Positions 1 to 7,326 of a stretch of DNA of 46,606 bases are shown piece after piece. Position 1 is the first letter of the stretch. The number at the start of each line of letters is the position of its first letter. The notes under the pieces are model-generated. The model ran no database searches, was not told the DNA's origin, and saw nothing but the letters and a program-made list of their open reading frames with translations. Source of the stretch: Pelobacter sp. UBA6093. Its GTDB lineage: Bacteria > Desulfobacterota > Desulfuromonadia > Desulfuromonadales > Syntrophotaleaceae. The stretch is taken from NCBI GenBank assembly GCA_002435955.1, contig DIWZ01000001.1:1-46606 (forward strand). The letters are read 5' to 3'. Made by a program: the position numbers and the translations under genes.

Positions 1-2
1 AG

Positions 3-53
3 CACAACGGCGCCATCGGCTGCGCATTTCTGGCCGGCAGCAAAAAAAACTGA
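3..53 (+). CDS. C-terminal end of an unidentified protein (partial)
   Basis: An open frame enters from the left edge and stops with TGA at 51-53, giving the C-terminal residues HNGAIGCAFLAGSKKN. The Gly/Ala-rich tail is protein-like, and a hairpin follows directly, which fits a gene end. Sixteen residues are too few to name the family. Confidence 0.4.
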   Translation, partial: HNGAIGCAFLAGSKKN

Positions 54-77
54 CATCTCCAGCCTATAAATATCAAC

Positions 78-110
78 GGGCCGCGGCAACATCTGCCACG
101 GCCCGCTTTA
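78..110. terminator. hairpin terminator between converging genes
   Basis: Arms 78-87 and 95-104 pair with one internal mismatch around a 7-base loop, followed on the plus strand by GCTTTATTA. It can end the plus-strand gene leaving at 53 and may also act on the minus-strand nrd operon that ends at 152. Confidence 0.6.
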
Positions 111-123
111 TTATCCCAACCCC

Positions 124-144
124 TCAGCACTCAGCACTCAGCAC
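124..144. repeat. three tandem copies of a 7-base unit
   Basis: The unit TCAGCAC is repeated three times just downstream of nrdG. It is a short simple-sequence tract with no visible function. Confidence 0.6.
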
Positions 145-151
145 TTAAGAC

Positions 152-847
152 TCAAATCCCCCGCAACACCACATTCGGGACAAATTCCCGAGCCAGTTCC
201 GAGAACGCTTCCAGCCGCGCTGCAGGATACGGATCAAGGCTCCGATACGCGTCAGCCAGACTGTGGTGCGGCACAAACTGCTGCAACACCCAGCTCTGCG
301 CACCGCGCAGCAGCGCGCCCAATTGCCGGATATCCTCTTCCTGCACCAACCCGGGCACACAGGTGGTCCGAAACTCACTAGCCACCGAGCCCTGCAGCAG
401 CAGTGCCACACTACGCTCGAGCGCAGCGCTGTCAACGGGGCCATTATGCAGTTCCCGGTAACGCCCCGGAGCGGTTTTCAGGTCCAGGGCCACAAGATCC
501 GCCAAGCCCTGTTGCATCACCTCGGCAAGCACCTCAGGCAACAGCCCGTTGGTGTCGAGCTTGACCTGCAGGCCCATACCCTTGATGCGTCGCATAAATG
601 ACAACAACCCCGGGTAAAGCGTCGGTTCGCCACCCGATATGACGACGCCGTCGATAAAGGCGTGCCGCTGTTCCAGTTCTTCGAACAGGAGCTCCAGAGG
701 GTAGTCAGGCAAATCCTCCGGAGCTTCGACAAGGGCGGGATTGTGACAGAACGGACAACTCAGATTGCACCCCCCCAAAAATACCAGCGAAGCGATGCGA
801 CCGGGAAAATCGAGCAGGCTGGTGCCCTGAAATCCCTTGATGCCCAC
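152..847 (-). CDS. nrdG: anaerobic ribonucleotide reductase activating protein
   Basis: This is a radical SAM activase of 231 residues. The CxxxCxxC cluster motif is Cys27, Cys31 and Cys34 (GGCNLSCPFC) and the SAM-binding glycine stretch is ISGGEP. In this family the 4Fe-4S cluster reduces S-adenosylmethionine to the 5'-deoxyadenosyl radical that abstracts hydrogen from the reductase glycine. The start is GTG, 7 bases after the stop of the small glycyl-radical ORF, with a weak AAAGG 10 bases upstream, so translation is probably coupled. Its expected target glycine lies not in the large NrdD but in the 48-residue protein just upstream. Family certain; that the small protein is its substrate is inferred. 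Confidence 0.92.
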   Translation of the reverse strand: MGIKGFQGTSLLDFPGRIASLVFLGGCNLSCPFCHNPALVEAPEDLPDYPLELLFEELEQRHAFIDGVVISGGEPTLYPGLLSFMRRIKGMGLQVKLDTNGLLPEVLAEVMQQGLADLVALDLKTAPGRYRELHNGPVDSAALERSVALLLQGSVASEFRTTCVPGLVQEEDIRQLGALLRGAQSWVLQQFVPHHSLADAYRSLDPYPAARLEAFSELAREFVPNVVLRGI

Positions 848-853
848 GGCGGT

Positions 854-1000
854 CTAGCCTTTCATCGGTCGGTTTTCAAGCAGGAATTCGCGACGATCCT
901 TAAACTCTTCCTTTTTGCCGCGATTCCACTGCTGAACGGGTCGAAAAAACCCACAAACGCGGGAATAAACTTCGGTCTTTGCGTCACACTTGGTAGCCAT
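854..1000 (-). CDS. separate glycyl-radical domain of class III ribonucleotide reductase
   Basis: This 48-residue ORF has a strong SD (AAGGAGG) 7 bases before its ATG. It carries YSRVCGFFRP, which matches the glycyl-radical loop at the extreme C terminus of NrdD proteins (R-V-x-G-Y/F-x-R-P); Gly17 would hold the radical. It continues with the usual NrdD tail, PVQQWNRGKKEEFKDR. Cys5 corresponds to a cysteine of the zinc site that normally precedes the loop. The large NrdD upstream stops just before this region, so the two ORFs together make one complete NrdD. A 43-base gap with its own ribosome site separates them, so this is not a simple frameshift. The closest precedent I know is YfiD/GrcA, a spare glycyl-radical domain for pyruvate formate-lyase. 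Confidence 0.85.
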   Translation of the reverse strand: MATKCDAKTEVYSRVCGFFRPVQQWNRGKKEEFKDRREFLLENRPMKG

Positions 1001-1043
1001 GACTGGCCTCCTTATGAAAGAAAAATTCTAAAAACAGCGGATG

Positions 1044-3032
1044 TCAGGCTATGCCGGCATCGTGCTGATGGGGACAACTGAAATGCTCACCGGATATATA
1101 ACCATGCTCCGGACAGATGGTGAATGTAGGGCTGATGGTGAAATACGGCAGGTGGAAATTCTCGGCGATGCGCTGCACCAGTAGACGAGCACCGCTCCAA
1201 TCCTCCAGCCGCTCTCCAAGAAAACCGTGGAACACGGTGCCACCGGTATACAGGGTCTGCAGGGAATCCTGATGGGTCAGAGCCTCGAAAATATCGTCGG
1301 TGCTCCCCACTGGCAACTGAGTGGAGTTGGTGTAGTAAGGCTCATCGGTCCCTGCGGTAATAATGGCGGGGTAACGTTTGCGGTCCTGATTGGCCAGGCG
1401 AAAGCTGGTACCTTCGGCCGGCGTAGCTTCAAGATTGAACAGATGCCCCGATTCTTCCTGAAAAGCTTCCAGCTGCAGGCGCATGAAATTCAGGGTATCC
1501 ACCGCCAGCGCCTGCCCGGCGGGGGTATCGATCCCCTGGCCGATGAGATTGAGGCTGGCTTCGTTCATGCCGATAAGACCAATGGTGGAAAAATGATTGG
1601 CCCAGTAATGCCCCATGCGCTCCCGGATACCCGACAGGTAAAAACGGCTGTAAGGATACAAGCCCTCCTCGGTGAGGCGCTCCAACTGCTTGCGCTTGAT
1701 TTCCAGAGACTGGTAAGCCAGGCGCATCAGTTCGGAAATACGCACAAAGAAGCTTTCCTTGTCTTCGGACAGGTAGGCCGCACGCGGCAGATTGAGGGTC
1801 ACCACCCCCACTGAGCCGGTCAGGGGATTGGAACCGAACAGACCTCCACCGCGGCGGCGCAACTCACGGTTATCCAGCCGCAGTCGGCAGCACATGGAGC
1901 GGGCGTCTTCAGGATCCATATCGGAATTGATGAAATTACTGAAATAGGGGATCCCGTACTTGGCCGTCATTTCCCAGATCGCCTGGAAACGCGGGCTTTC
2001 CCAGTCAAGCCCCTTGGTGATGTTGTAGGTCGGGATGGGGAAGGAGAAAATCCTTCCAGCATGATCGCCGGCCATCATCACTTCGCAAAAAGCGCGATTG
2101 AAAAGGTCCATCTCCTCCTGAAAGTCGCCGTAGCAGGCATCCATCAGGCTCCCGCCAACAACCACCGCTTCGCCGGCAAGATTGCTCGGTGCGATCATGT
2201 CGAGGGTAATATTGGTGAACGGTGTCTGGAAGCCGACCCGGGTCGGCACGTTCATATTGAAGATAAACTCCTGAACCGATTGTTTGACCTCGCGATAGGT
2301 AAGCTTGTCGTAGCGGATAAACGGCGCCAGCAGGGTATCGAAATTGGCAAACGCCTGGGCTCCGGCCGCTTCCCCCTGCAGGGTATAGAAAAAGTTGACG
2401 ATCTGACCGAGGGCGGTACGGAAATGCCGCGGCGGCGCGCTCTCGATTTTCCCGTATGCCCCGGTAAAACCACGCAGCAACAGGTCGCGCAGATCCCATC
2501 CGCAGCAATACACCGACAGGGTGCCGAGATCGTGGACATGGAAATCGGCATTACGATGGGCATCGGCAATCTCGCGGGGATAAACCTTGTTCAACCAGTA
2601 ATTGCTGGTGATATTGGCCGCGATATGGTTGTTGAGACCCTGCAGGGAGTAACCCATATTGGCGTTCTCGTTGACCCGCCAGTCTTCCTGGGTGAGATAG
2701 GAGTCGATGGCGTCGATGGACTCCTGGATAAACTCCTTGGTCTGACGCAACGATTCACGTTGATTACGGTAGAGGATATAAGCTTTGGCGGTTTTTGCGT
2801 GGCCATTCTCAATGAGAATCTTTTCCACAAGATCCTGCACGTTCTCAACGGTTGGGACCCGGCCGCCCTTGTAGATGACCTCCAGAATGCCGACCACTTC
2901 CCTGGCAATCTTGCCCGCCTTGTCCATGTCGGTACCATCCACGGCACGCACGGCTCTTTGAATGGCGAGGGTAATTTTACCCTGCTCAAACGGCACCAGG
3001 CGACCATCTCTTTTGCGAATATATTCGATCAT
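1044..3032 (-). CDS. nrdD: anaerobic ribonucleoside-triphosphate reductase, large part
   Basis: This is the catalytic part of a class III reductase, which makes deoxynucleotides from ribonucleoside triphosphates without oxygen. Residues 1 to about 95 are an ATP-cone regulatory domain (start MIEYIRKRDGRLVPF). The barrel follows, with a Cys-Cys pair in SMCCRLRLDN near residue 380 that is the likely thiyl-radical site. The protein ends at GEHFSCPHQHDAGIA, at the zinc-binding segment and short of the glycyl-radical loop. At 662 residues it is about 45 shorter than a full-length enzyme and has no radical glycine of its own. That piece is the next ORF. Start ATG with GGAGGGGAG upstream. The promoter and candidate NrdR boxes lie at 3069-3153. 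Confidence 0.95.
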   Translation of the reverse strand: MIEYIRKRDGRLVPFEQGKITLAIQRAVRAVDGTDMDKAGKIAREVVGILEVIYKGGRVPTVENVQDLVEKILIENGHAKTAKAYILYRNQRESLRQTKEFIQESIDAIDSYLTQEDWRVNENANMGYSLQGLNNHIAANITSNYWLNKVYPREIADAHRNADFHVHDLGTLSVYCCGWDLRDLLLRGFTGAYGKIESAPPRHFRTALGQIVNFFYTLQGEAAGAQAFANFDTLLAPFIRYDKLTYREVKQSVQEFIFNMNVPTRVGFQTPFTNITLDMIAPSNLAGEAVVVGGSLMDACYGDFQEEMDLFNRAFCEVMMAGDHAGRIFSFPIPTYNITKGLDWESPRFQAIWEMTAKYGIPYFSNFINSDMDPEDARSMCCRLRLDNRELRRRGGGLFGSNPLTGSVGVVTLNLPRAAYLSEDKESFFVRISELMRLAYQSLEIKRKQLERLTEEGLYPYSRFYLSGIRERMGHYWANHFSTIGLIGMNEASLNLIGQGIDTPAGQALAVDTLNFMRLQLEAFQEESGHLFNLEATPAEGTSFRLANQDRKRYPAIITAGTDEPYYTNSTQLPVGSTDDIFEALTHQDSLQTLYTGGTVFHGFLGERLEDWSGARLLVQRIAENFHLPYFTISPTFTICPEHGYISGEHFSCPHQHDAGIA

Positions 3033-3068
3033 CCTCTACTCCCCTCCACAGTCGATTTGACGTTTGTG

Positions 3069-3096
3069 AATGTAACACAGCATCACTTGGTGTCAA
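3069..3096 (-). promoter_or_regulatory. sigma-70 type promoter of the nrd operon
   Basis: On the minus strand TTGACA (3091-3096) is followed after 16 bases by TACATT (3069-3074), about 37 bases before the nrdD start. The -35 is perfect and the -10 matches four of six positions. Predicted by eye only. Confidence 0.55.
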
Positions 3097-3105
3097 GCCA
3101 AAATA

Positions 3106-3153
3106 GCACAATATCTAGGGAATTTTTTTGCCCATAGCCCCTACATATTGTGA
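3106..3153. promoter_or_regulatory. pair of candidate NrdR boxes
   Basis: Two 16-base sites, 3106-3121 and 3138-3153, each match 12 of 16 positions of the NrdR consensus ACACWATATATWGTGT as I remember it. Their starts are 32 bases apart, about three helical turns, the spacing known for tandem NrdR boxes. They lie just upstream of the nrdD -35. NrdR is the ATP/dATP-sensing repressor of reductase genes, and its gene is not in the window. Confidence 0.6.
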
Positions 3154-3285
3154 AAACAGCATGGAAAGGGTGTGGATAAAAAGTGGATAACCGAAGCCCG
3201 AATTAGAAAAAAAACGGGATGAAAAGCTGTCAAACGGTTTAAAAGACAAGGAAAGGATGAACCACGTCATTTCGGGATACTTGCA

Positions 3286-4149
3286 TCAAACTTTCATCAA
3301 CAGAACGGCCGCAACCGCCATGACTATCCCCACCACACTACGCACATCGGGTCGTTCCCGATACACCACGCCCGCCAGTATGATCGCAATAATGAAATGC
3401 AGCCCGGTCAGGGGAGCAATTACGGACAAAGGGCCCGTCTCCAGGGCCAGCAGAAGCAGATAAAAGCCGACCAGATTCAGCCCCGCCATAGTCAGACCTA
3501 TGGCCAGGGTCGCACCCCATGGCGCCGCTGGGAGGCGGCGCCAGTCCTTATGCCGCATGGCTACTGCAGCACAGGTGCTGAAGCTGTAAGATATCGCCAT
3601 AAACCCCCATTTGTCTGCCTGCAGCGCGGCAAATTTGCTGGAAATGGAAGCCACTGTGCCCGACAGCATGGCAAGCGTCGCCAACCCCACCCCCCATCGG
3701 TAACGGGCACCAGGACGTTGCAACGGAGCTGTACGCCCCCGCGCGCATAACAACACAACGCTCAAAGCCAGGGCGATCCCCAGCATTTGCCGGGGGTGCA
3801 GTCGATCATGGAAATAGAGGATGGAAAAGCCCGCGGCAAGCACCGTACTGAGGCGGGTCAGGGAATAGCCGATGGCAGCCGGAACATGCCGCAGGGCCTC
3901 CATGGTCAGGACCGCGCTGCCGAGAAAAGCCAGGCCGTTGACAAGCCCCCACCATACCATGGCGACGCTCGGCATACCCTTGTCGACACCACATAAAAAC
4001 AGCAGCCAGCTGACCGCAGCGACCGTTCCCACGAAAATCATGCTGGTCAGGGCCGTATTGCAGTCTCGCTCCGCAGCCACCTTGTAAAAAAAGCGCTGCA
4101 GGCCGATAAACACAAGAGCCAGCAACGCCTGGGAATACCACGGGGCCAT
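3286..4149 (-). CDS. EamA/DMT-family membrane transporter
   Basis: This 287-residue, very hydrophobic protein shows about ten membrane segments in two repeated halves, the usual EamA (drug/metabolite transporter) build. Typical stretches are LTSMIFVGTVAAVSWLLFLC and VIAPLTGLHFIIAIILAGVV, the latter in the second EamA repeat, followed by a short RERPDVRS loop and a last helix. Substrate cannot be told from sequence. ATG start with AGGAGGGG upstream. It follows the Nudix gene on the same strand, with a terminator hairpin between them, so it probably has its own promoter. Confidence 0.85.
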   Translation of the reverse strand: MAPWYSQALLALVFIGLQRFFYKVAAERDCNTALTSMIFVGTVAAVSWLLFLCGVDKGMPSVAMVWWGLVNGLAFLGSAVLTMEALRHVPAAIGYSLTRLSTVLAAGFSILYFHDRLHPRQMLGIALALSVVLLCARGRTAPLQRPGARYRWGVGLATLAMLSGTVASISSKFAALQADKWGFMAISYSFSTCAAVAMRHKDWRRLPAAPWGATLAIGLTMAGLNLVGFYLLLLALETGPLSVIAPLTGLHFIIAIILAGVVYRERPDVRSVVGIVMAVAAVLLMKV

Positions 4150-4196
4150 GCTTTACCCCTCCTGCGGCATCATAGAATCGAAACCGAAAGTCCAAA

Positions 4197-4224
4197 GGGC
4201 AGGTGCTCATAAGAACACCTGCCC
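4197..4224 (-). terminator. terminator of the Nudix hydrolase gene
   Basis: Nine-base perfect arms (4197-4205 and 4216-4224) are followed on the minus strand by TTTGG. It lies 20 bases after the Nudix stop codon. The T-run is short. Confidence 0.5.
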
Positions 4225-4243
4225 CTTCAATGATGTAAAGCGG

Positions 4244-5146
4244 TTATTTGAAATAACTGCGCAACTTGCCCAGCATTGTTTTCGGCAGCGCATCCGGTTC
4301 GTCTCGCAGCAGTTGCGCCAGGGCAGACACGACAAAATAACCGTGGCCGGCATAGAGCTTCTGCAAACTCCGCTCGGTCAGTGGCAACCAGTTTACCGTG
4401 CGCGCGTCGCTGCCGGCTTGAGGCTCCAGAGAACCGGCTGCTTCGGCATCCAGATGCAGATGCCGGACCGTGGTCTCGATCCAGGCATGGTCGGTGGTCC
4501 GCGGATCATCAACATACCCGCGGTAGATCAACCGCCCGCGGCTCATGTCGAGGGTCACGCCTGTCTCTTCGGTCAATTCACGCGCCAGGGTACGGCTCAC
4601 TTCCTCCCCGGCATCGACCATGCCGCCGGGGATGGCCCACAGACCACTGTCCCGCCGCTGGATCGCCAGCATTTCGACATCGCCGAATTTATCGCTAACC
4701 CGCGTGACAATGGGATCGGCTGCATAATTGGGCCCCCATTTGCCAAGCAGGCCGCGCCCCGCTATGCCGGTGCGCCCGCGTGGATTAAGGGGGCGCCCCT
4801 TCGCATCGAAACACACAGGACCCTCAAAACTGTCTTTTGGTAATTTGCCGGCCGCCGCGATATCTTCCGGATCAGCCCAGCCGCCCGGCTTGCAGGTGCG
4901 GTCATTGGCCAGCACTTCGGGAGCGACATAATAAGGCGGATCGTAATCAGGATAGTCAGCGTCCCACTCCACCAGCGAATCGGAAACCTTGATACGCCGC
5001 GGATAGCCGTCCGGCCACTCGAAACGCGAGCGCCACGGTTCCACATACACATGCAGATCGCCTGCCAGCCAATCCCGGCTTTCATCGGTGCCGCCCGAGG
5101 CGAACACAGACGGCCTGCCGCCTTTACATGCTTGTTTTTTATCCAT
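4244..5146 (-). CDS. NUDT9-like ADP-ribose pyrophosphatase (Nudix hydrolase)
   Basis: A 300-residue protein with a Nudix box near residues 172-195 (GGMVDAGEEV then RELTEETGV), the Mg-binding catalytic motif that cleaves nucleoside diphosphates linked to X. The N-terminal half carries segments recalled from animal NUDT9 rather than from the common short bacterial enzymes: YDPPYYVAPEVLA, GWADPEDI and GRGLLGKWGPNYAADPIVTR. ADP-ribose is therefore the likely substrate, giving AMP and ribose 5-phosphate. The frame is open further upstream, but ATG at 5146 has GGGGAGA at good spacing and avoids overlap with the preceding gene. Substrate is inferred from family likeness only. Confidence 0.85.
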   Translation of the reverse strand: MDKKQACKGGRPSVFASGGTDESRDWLAGDLHVYVEPWRSRFEWPDGYPRRIKVSDSLVEWDADYPDYDPPYYVAPEVLANDRTCKPGGWADPEDIAAAGKLPKDSFEGPVCFDAKGRPLNPRGRTGIAGRGLLGKWGPNYAADPIVTRVSDKFGDVEMLAIQRRDSGLWAIPGGMVDAGEEVSRTLARELTEETGVTLDMSRGRLIYRGYVDDPRTTDHAWIETTVRHLHLDAEAAGSLEPQAGSDARTVNWLPLTERSLQKLYAGHGYFVVSALAQLLRDEPDALPKTMLGKLRSYFK

Positions 5147-5189
5147 GATATGGTCTCCCCACAACTGCCGCTTCACCGGCAGGAAAGTT

Positions 5190-5540
5190 TCATCCCAAGG
5201 CAATCTTTATCCTTGCCACATCCGCTTCACCGGGTGTCCAGACAAACGGATTGTGGTATTCCCTTCCAAGTTCCTTATCCGCATGGCGGGTGGCAGCGGC
5301 TAATTTCTCCTCGTCGACGAAGCCATCCTGGTCGAAATAAACGAATTGACCATACACCTCTTCAAGCGAAGCAGGTTGATCCCCTTGCAGCAGGAGCATG
5401 GCTCCGGCCAGCTTGATGCACTGTCCCTTGAATTCCGGCAACGGTTCCTGATGCTCGACAGCAGCATCGTAACGCTTTTTGTCCAGAGGAAAAATCCCGC
5501 CTTCATCATCAAACACGAACAATCGGACTTCAATCTCCAT
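5190..5540 (-). CDS. small acidic protein of unknown function
   Basis: 116 residues, starting MEIEVRLFVFDDEGGIFPL. ATG at 5540 with GGGAG upstream is preferred over the longer open frame, which adds an unsupported N terminus. No motif or membrane segment is recognised. The protein is soluble and mildly acidic, with a body of mixed charge and the end GEADVARIKIALG. It lies 43 bases upstream of the Nudix gene on the same strand and is probably co-transcribed with it. I cannot assign a function. Confidence 0.7.
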   Translation of the reverse strand: MEIEVRLFVFDDEGGIFPLDKKRYDAAVEHQEPLPEFKGQCIKLAGAMLLLQGDQPASLEEVYGQFVYFDQDGFVDEEKLAAATRHADKELGREYHNPFVWTPGEADVARIKIALG

Positions 5541-5759
5541 GGCGAAGCTCCCTTGCAAAAAACACGAAAAGTCTCCTGGCAGCACGCCCGAAAGGGCCCC
5601 GCTGCTTCGAGGCGAACAACTTTAATGCCAAGATTGAAAAAATAACAGGATTAGCCCCGCCATGCAAATCAAAATCCCCTGAACAACCGCCCCGTGCCGG
5701 TAACGCATTCAGCTCTTGCCCGGTCTTGGAAAAACCATGGCTGCAGCGCAAACATCCGC

Positions 5760-5785
5760 CTAGGAGTCTGTCGACAGCCTCCTAG
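5760..5785. repeat. palindromic copy of a dispersed repeat
   Basis: The left half CTAGGAGTCTGTC is the reverse complement of the right half except at one position. Half or partial copies of the same sequence occur at 8708, 10122, 21372 and 25473. This is the most symmetric copy. Confidence 0.75.
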
Positions 5786-5832
5786 AATAAGACGCTTCGA
5801 TGCCAGGAAAACTGGACGTCTTCAAACAAAAA

Positions 5833-5867
5833 CGGGAACCGAGGTCCAATCGACACCTCGGTTCCCG
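5833..5867 (-). terminator. terminator of the acidic repeat protein gene
   Basis: A perfect 13-base stem (5833-5845 with 5855-5867) around a 9-base loop, followed on the minus strand by TTTTTGTTTG. It is a textbook intrinsic terminator 40 bases after the stop at 5908. Confidence 0.9.
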
Positions 5868-5907
5868 CTTGATTTTGCATTAACTTCCTCCGCAGATCTG
5901 AGAAATT

Positions 5908-7236
5908 TCAGGGAAGCGTCGAGGTTGATCGACAGGCCGGACAGCGCATCCGCTTTCCCGACAGCCGGACGGGATAGGCGATCTTGCGCCCGCACTCACC
6001 GCAACGCGTCACCCCAACCTGGGGGCGTTCGGCAGGTTCTGACGCAGGCCCGGAGGAAGGCTCCTGCGAGACGGACTGCGCCGGGCGCGTAGCATCGGTT
6101 TCTGTCTCGCGAGGCACTTCCACGGAAGGTTCCAAACTGTCCGCGCTTGGAGATTGAACAGCGGAAAAGGGCTCGATCGGGGATTCAGGTTGGGCGACAT
6201 CGGCATCTTCTCCGGCAGTCATCGATACCCTGTCACCGAAAACAAAAGATTCCGCTTCCTCGGATGGTTGCAAACCGGTTTGCCGTTCCTCCGACGCATC
6301 ATGCCCGGCATCCGCCGGCAAATCCTCGTCAGTTTCTGCCAGCGAGGGCGCAGCACCAAACTGAAATTCGCCGAAAACCTCCTGATCCCCGGATGCGTCT
6401 TGTGGCTCGTGCATCAGGTCGTTTTCGACTTCCGTTGCCGCAAAGGCCGCGGTTTCGGTCGATTCGGCATCATCCTCGCCAGACATCGCCCCGTTGAAAC
6501 CAAAAACATAATCGGAAGAATCTTCCGGTAGATCGGCAGCCTCCTGCTGAGCCTCCGGGAGCCCATCATCGAATTCCATCATGAATCCCGTCCCGGTTTC
6601 GGTCGATGCAGTATCGTCTTCGCCAACCGCCGAGGTTTCGTAAGCATAACCGGAAAGATCATCCAGTGCCTCGCCGGCATCCTGCAGCTCCTCGGGCAGT
6701 TCGCTGTCGGCTGCCGTCGTGAGATCGTCTCCACCTTCATCAGCCAGGACGGCATCGTCCTCGGTAACTGTCGAGGGCTGGTAGGCGTACGCATAATCGG
6801 AAGGTTCGTCCAGCCCCTCCCCGGCGGCCTGCAGCTCCTCGGGCAGTTCGCTGTCGACTGCTGTCGTGAACGCTTCCCCACCTTTATCAGCCAGGGCGGT
6901 ATCGTCCCCGGTAACTGTCGAAGTTTGGTAAGCGTAAGTATCAGCATCAACGGATTGATCCGGCACCTCGACAACTTCGGACTCCGTCATTGTCAAAGCA
7001 GTCTCACCGCCGCCCACCGCGGCCGAAACCGAAGGCAATGCGTCCGGAGCTTTATCCAACCGGTCAGAAAGTTGCGCCATAGTTACACGCAGTTCGTCCA
7101 AATCCTTGCGGGTGGTTGCCGCCAATTTGCCAAGCCGCCGGTAAACCAGCCAGACCAGTAACAATAAAAAGCCGCCACCAATCAATAGCCATCCTTGCGG
7201 CCCGCTTACCAGGGTCAGAATATCCTGTAGGTTCAT
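5908..7236 (-). CDS. membrane-anchored acidic repeat protein with zinc ribbon
   Basis: A 442-residue protein of unknown function. Residues ~14-34 are one membrane segment (GWLLIGGGFLLLLVWLVY), followed by a short possible coiled coil (DLDELRVTMAQLSDRLDKA). The middle, about residues 85-300, is very acidic and built from repeats of about 49 residues containing ELPEELQ and a YAY motif. The repeat is visible in DNA as a 147-base period (6684 and 6831). The C terminus has four cysteines, CGEC and CPAC about 17 residues apart, like the MJ0042/zinc-ribbon type. GAGGAGGG precedes the ATG. The architecture recalls FimV-like proteins and predicted zinc-ribbon membrane proteins, without a clear match to either. 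Confidence 0.8.
   Translation of the reverse strand: MNLQDILTLVSGPQGWLLIGGGFLLLLVWLVYRRLGKLAATTRKDLDELRVTMAQLSDRLDKAPDALPSVSAAVGGGETALTMTESEVVEVPDQSVDADTYAYQTSTVTGDDTALADKGGEAFTTAVDSELPEELQAAGEGLDEPSDYAYAYQPSTVTEDDAVLADEGGDDLTTAADSELPEELQDAGEALDDLSGYAYETSAVGEDDTASTETGTGFMMEFDDGLPEAQQEAADLPEDSSDYVFGFNGAMSGEDDAESTETAAFAATEVENDLMHEPQDASGDQEVFGEFQFGAAPSLAETDEDLPADAGHDASEERQTGLQPSEEAESFVFGDRVSMTAGEDADVAQPESPIEPFSAVQSPSADSLEPSVEVPRETETDATRPAQSVSQEPSSGPASEPAERPQVGVTRCGECGRKIAYPVRLSGKRMRCPACRSTSTLP
6660..6955. repeat. 147-base tandem coding repeat
   Basis: A segment starting at 6684 recurs at 6831 with few changes, giving a 147-base (49-codon) period inside the acidic protein gene. Further, more diverged units lie on the 5' side of the track at about 6450-6660. 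Confidence 0.75.
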
Positions 7237-7326
7237 GATCAGCCCTCCTCAAAGCCAAAAACCTGAAAACCAACGATATTACAGCCGTGCCTTGATCTTT
7301 GATCTTTCTGGCGCAGCCGACTACCT

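Larger units (their letters stand above)
5541..5907. other. gene-free gap with a palindromic repeat and a terminator
   Basis: No convincing coding frame is seen. The stretch contains the 26-base palindrome at 5760-5785 and the terminator at 5833-5867, and presumably the promoter for the small protein and Nudix genes. Confidence 0.6.

Noticed and set aside
124..144. CRISPR-like repeats
   Set aside because: Only three contiguous 7-base units without spacers. No array of 25-40-base repeats occurs anywhere in the window.
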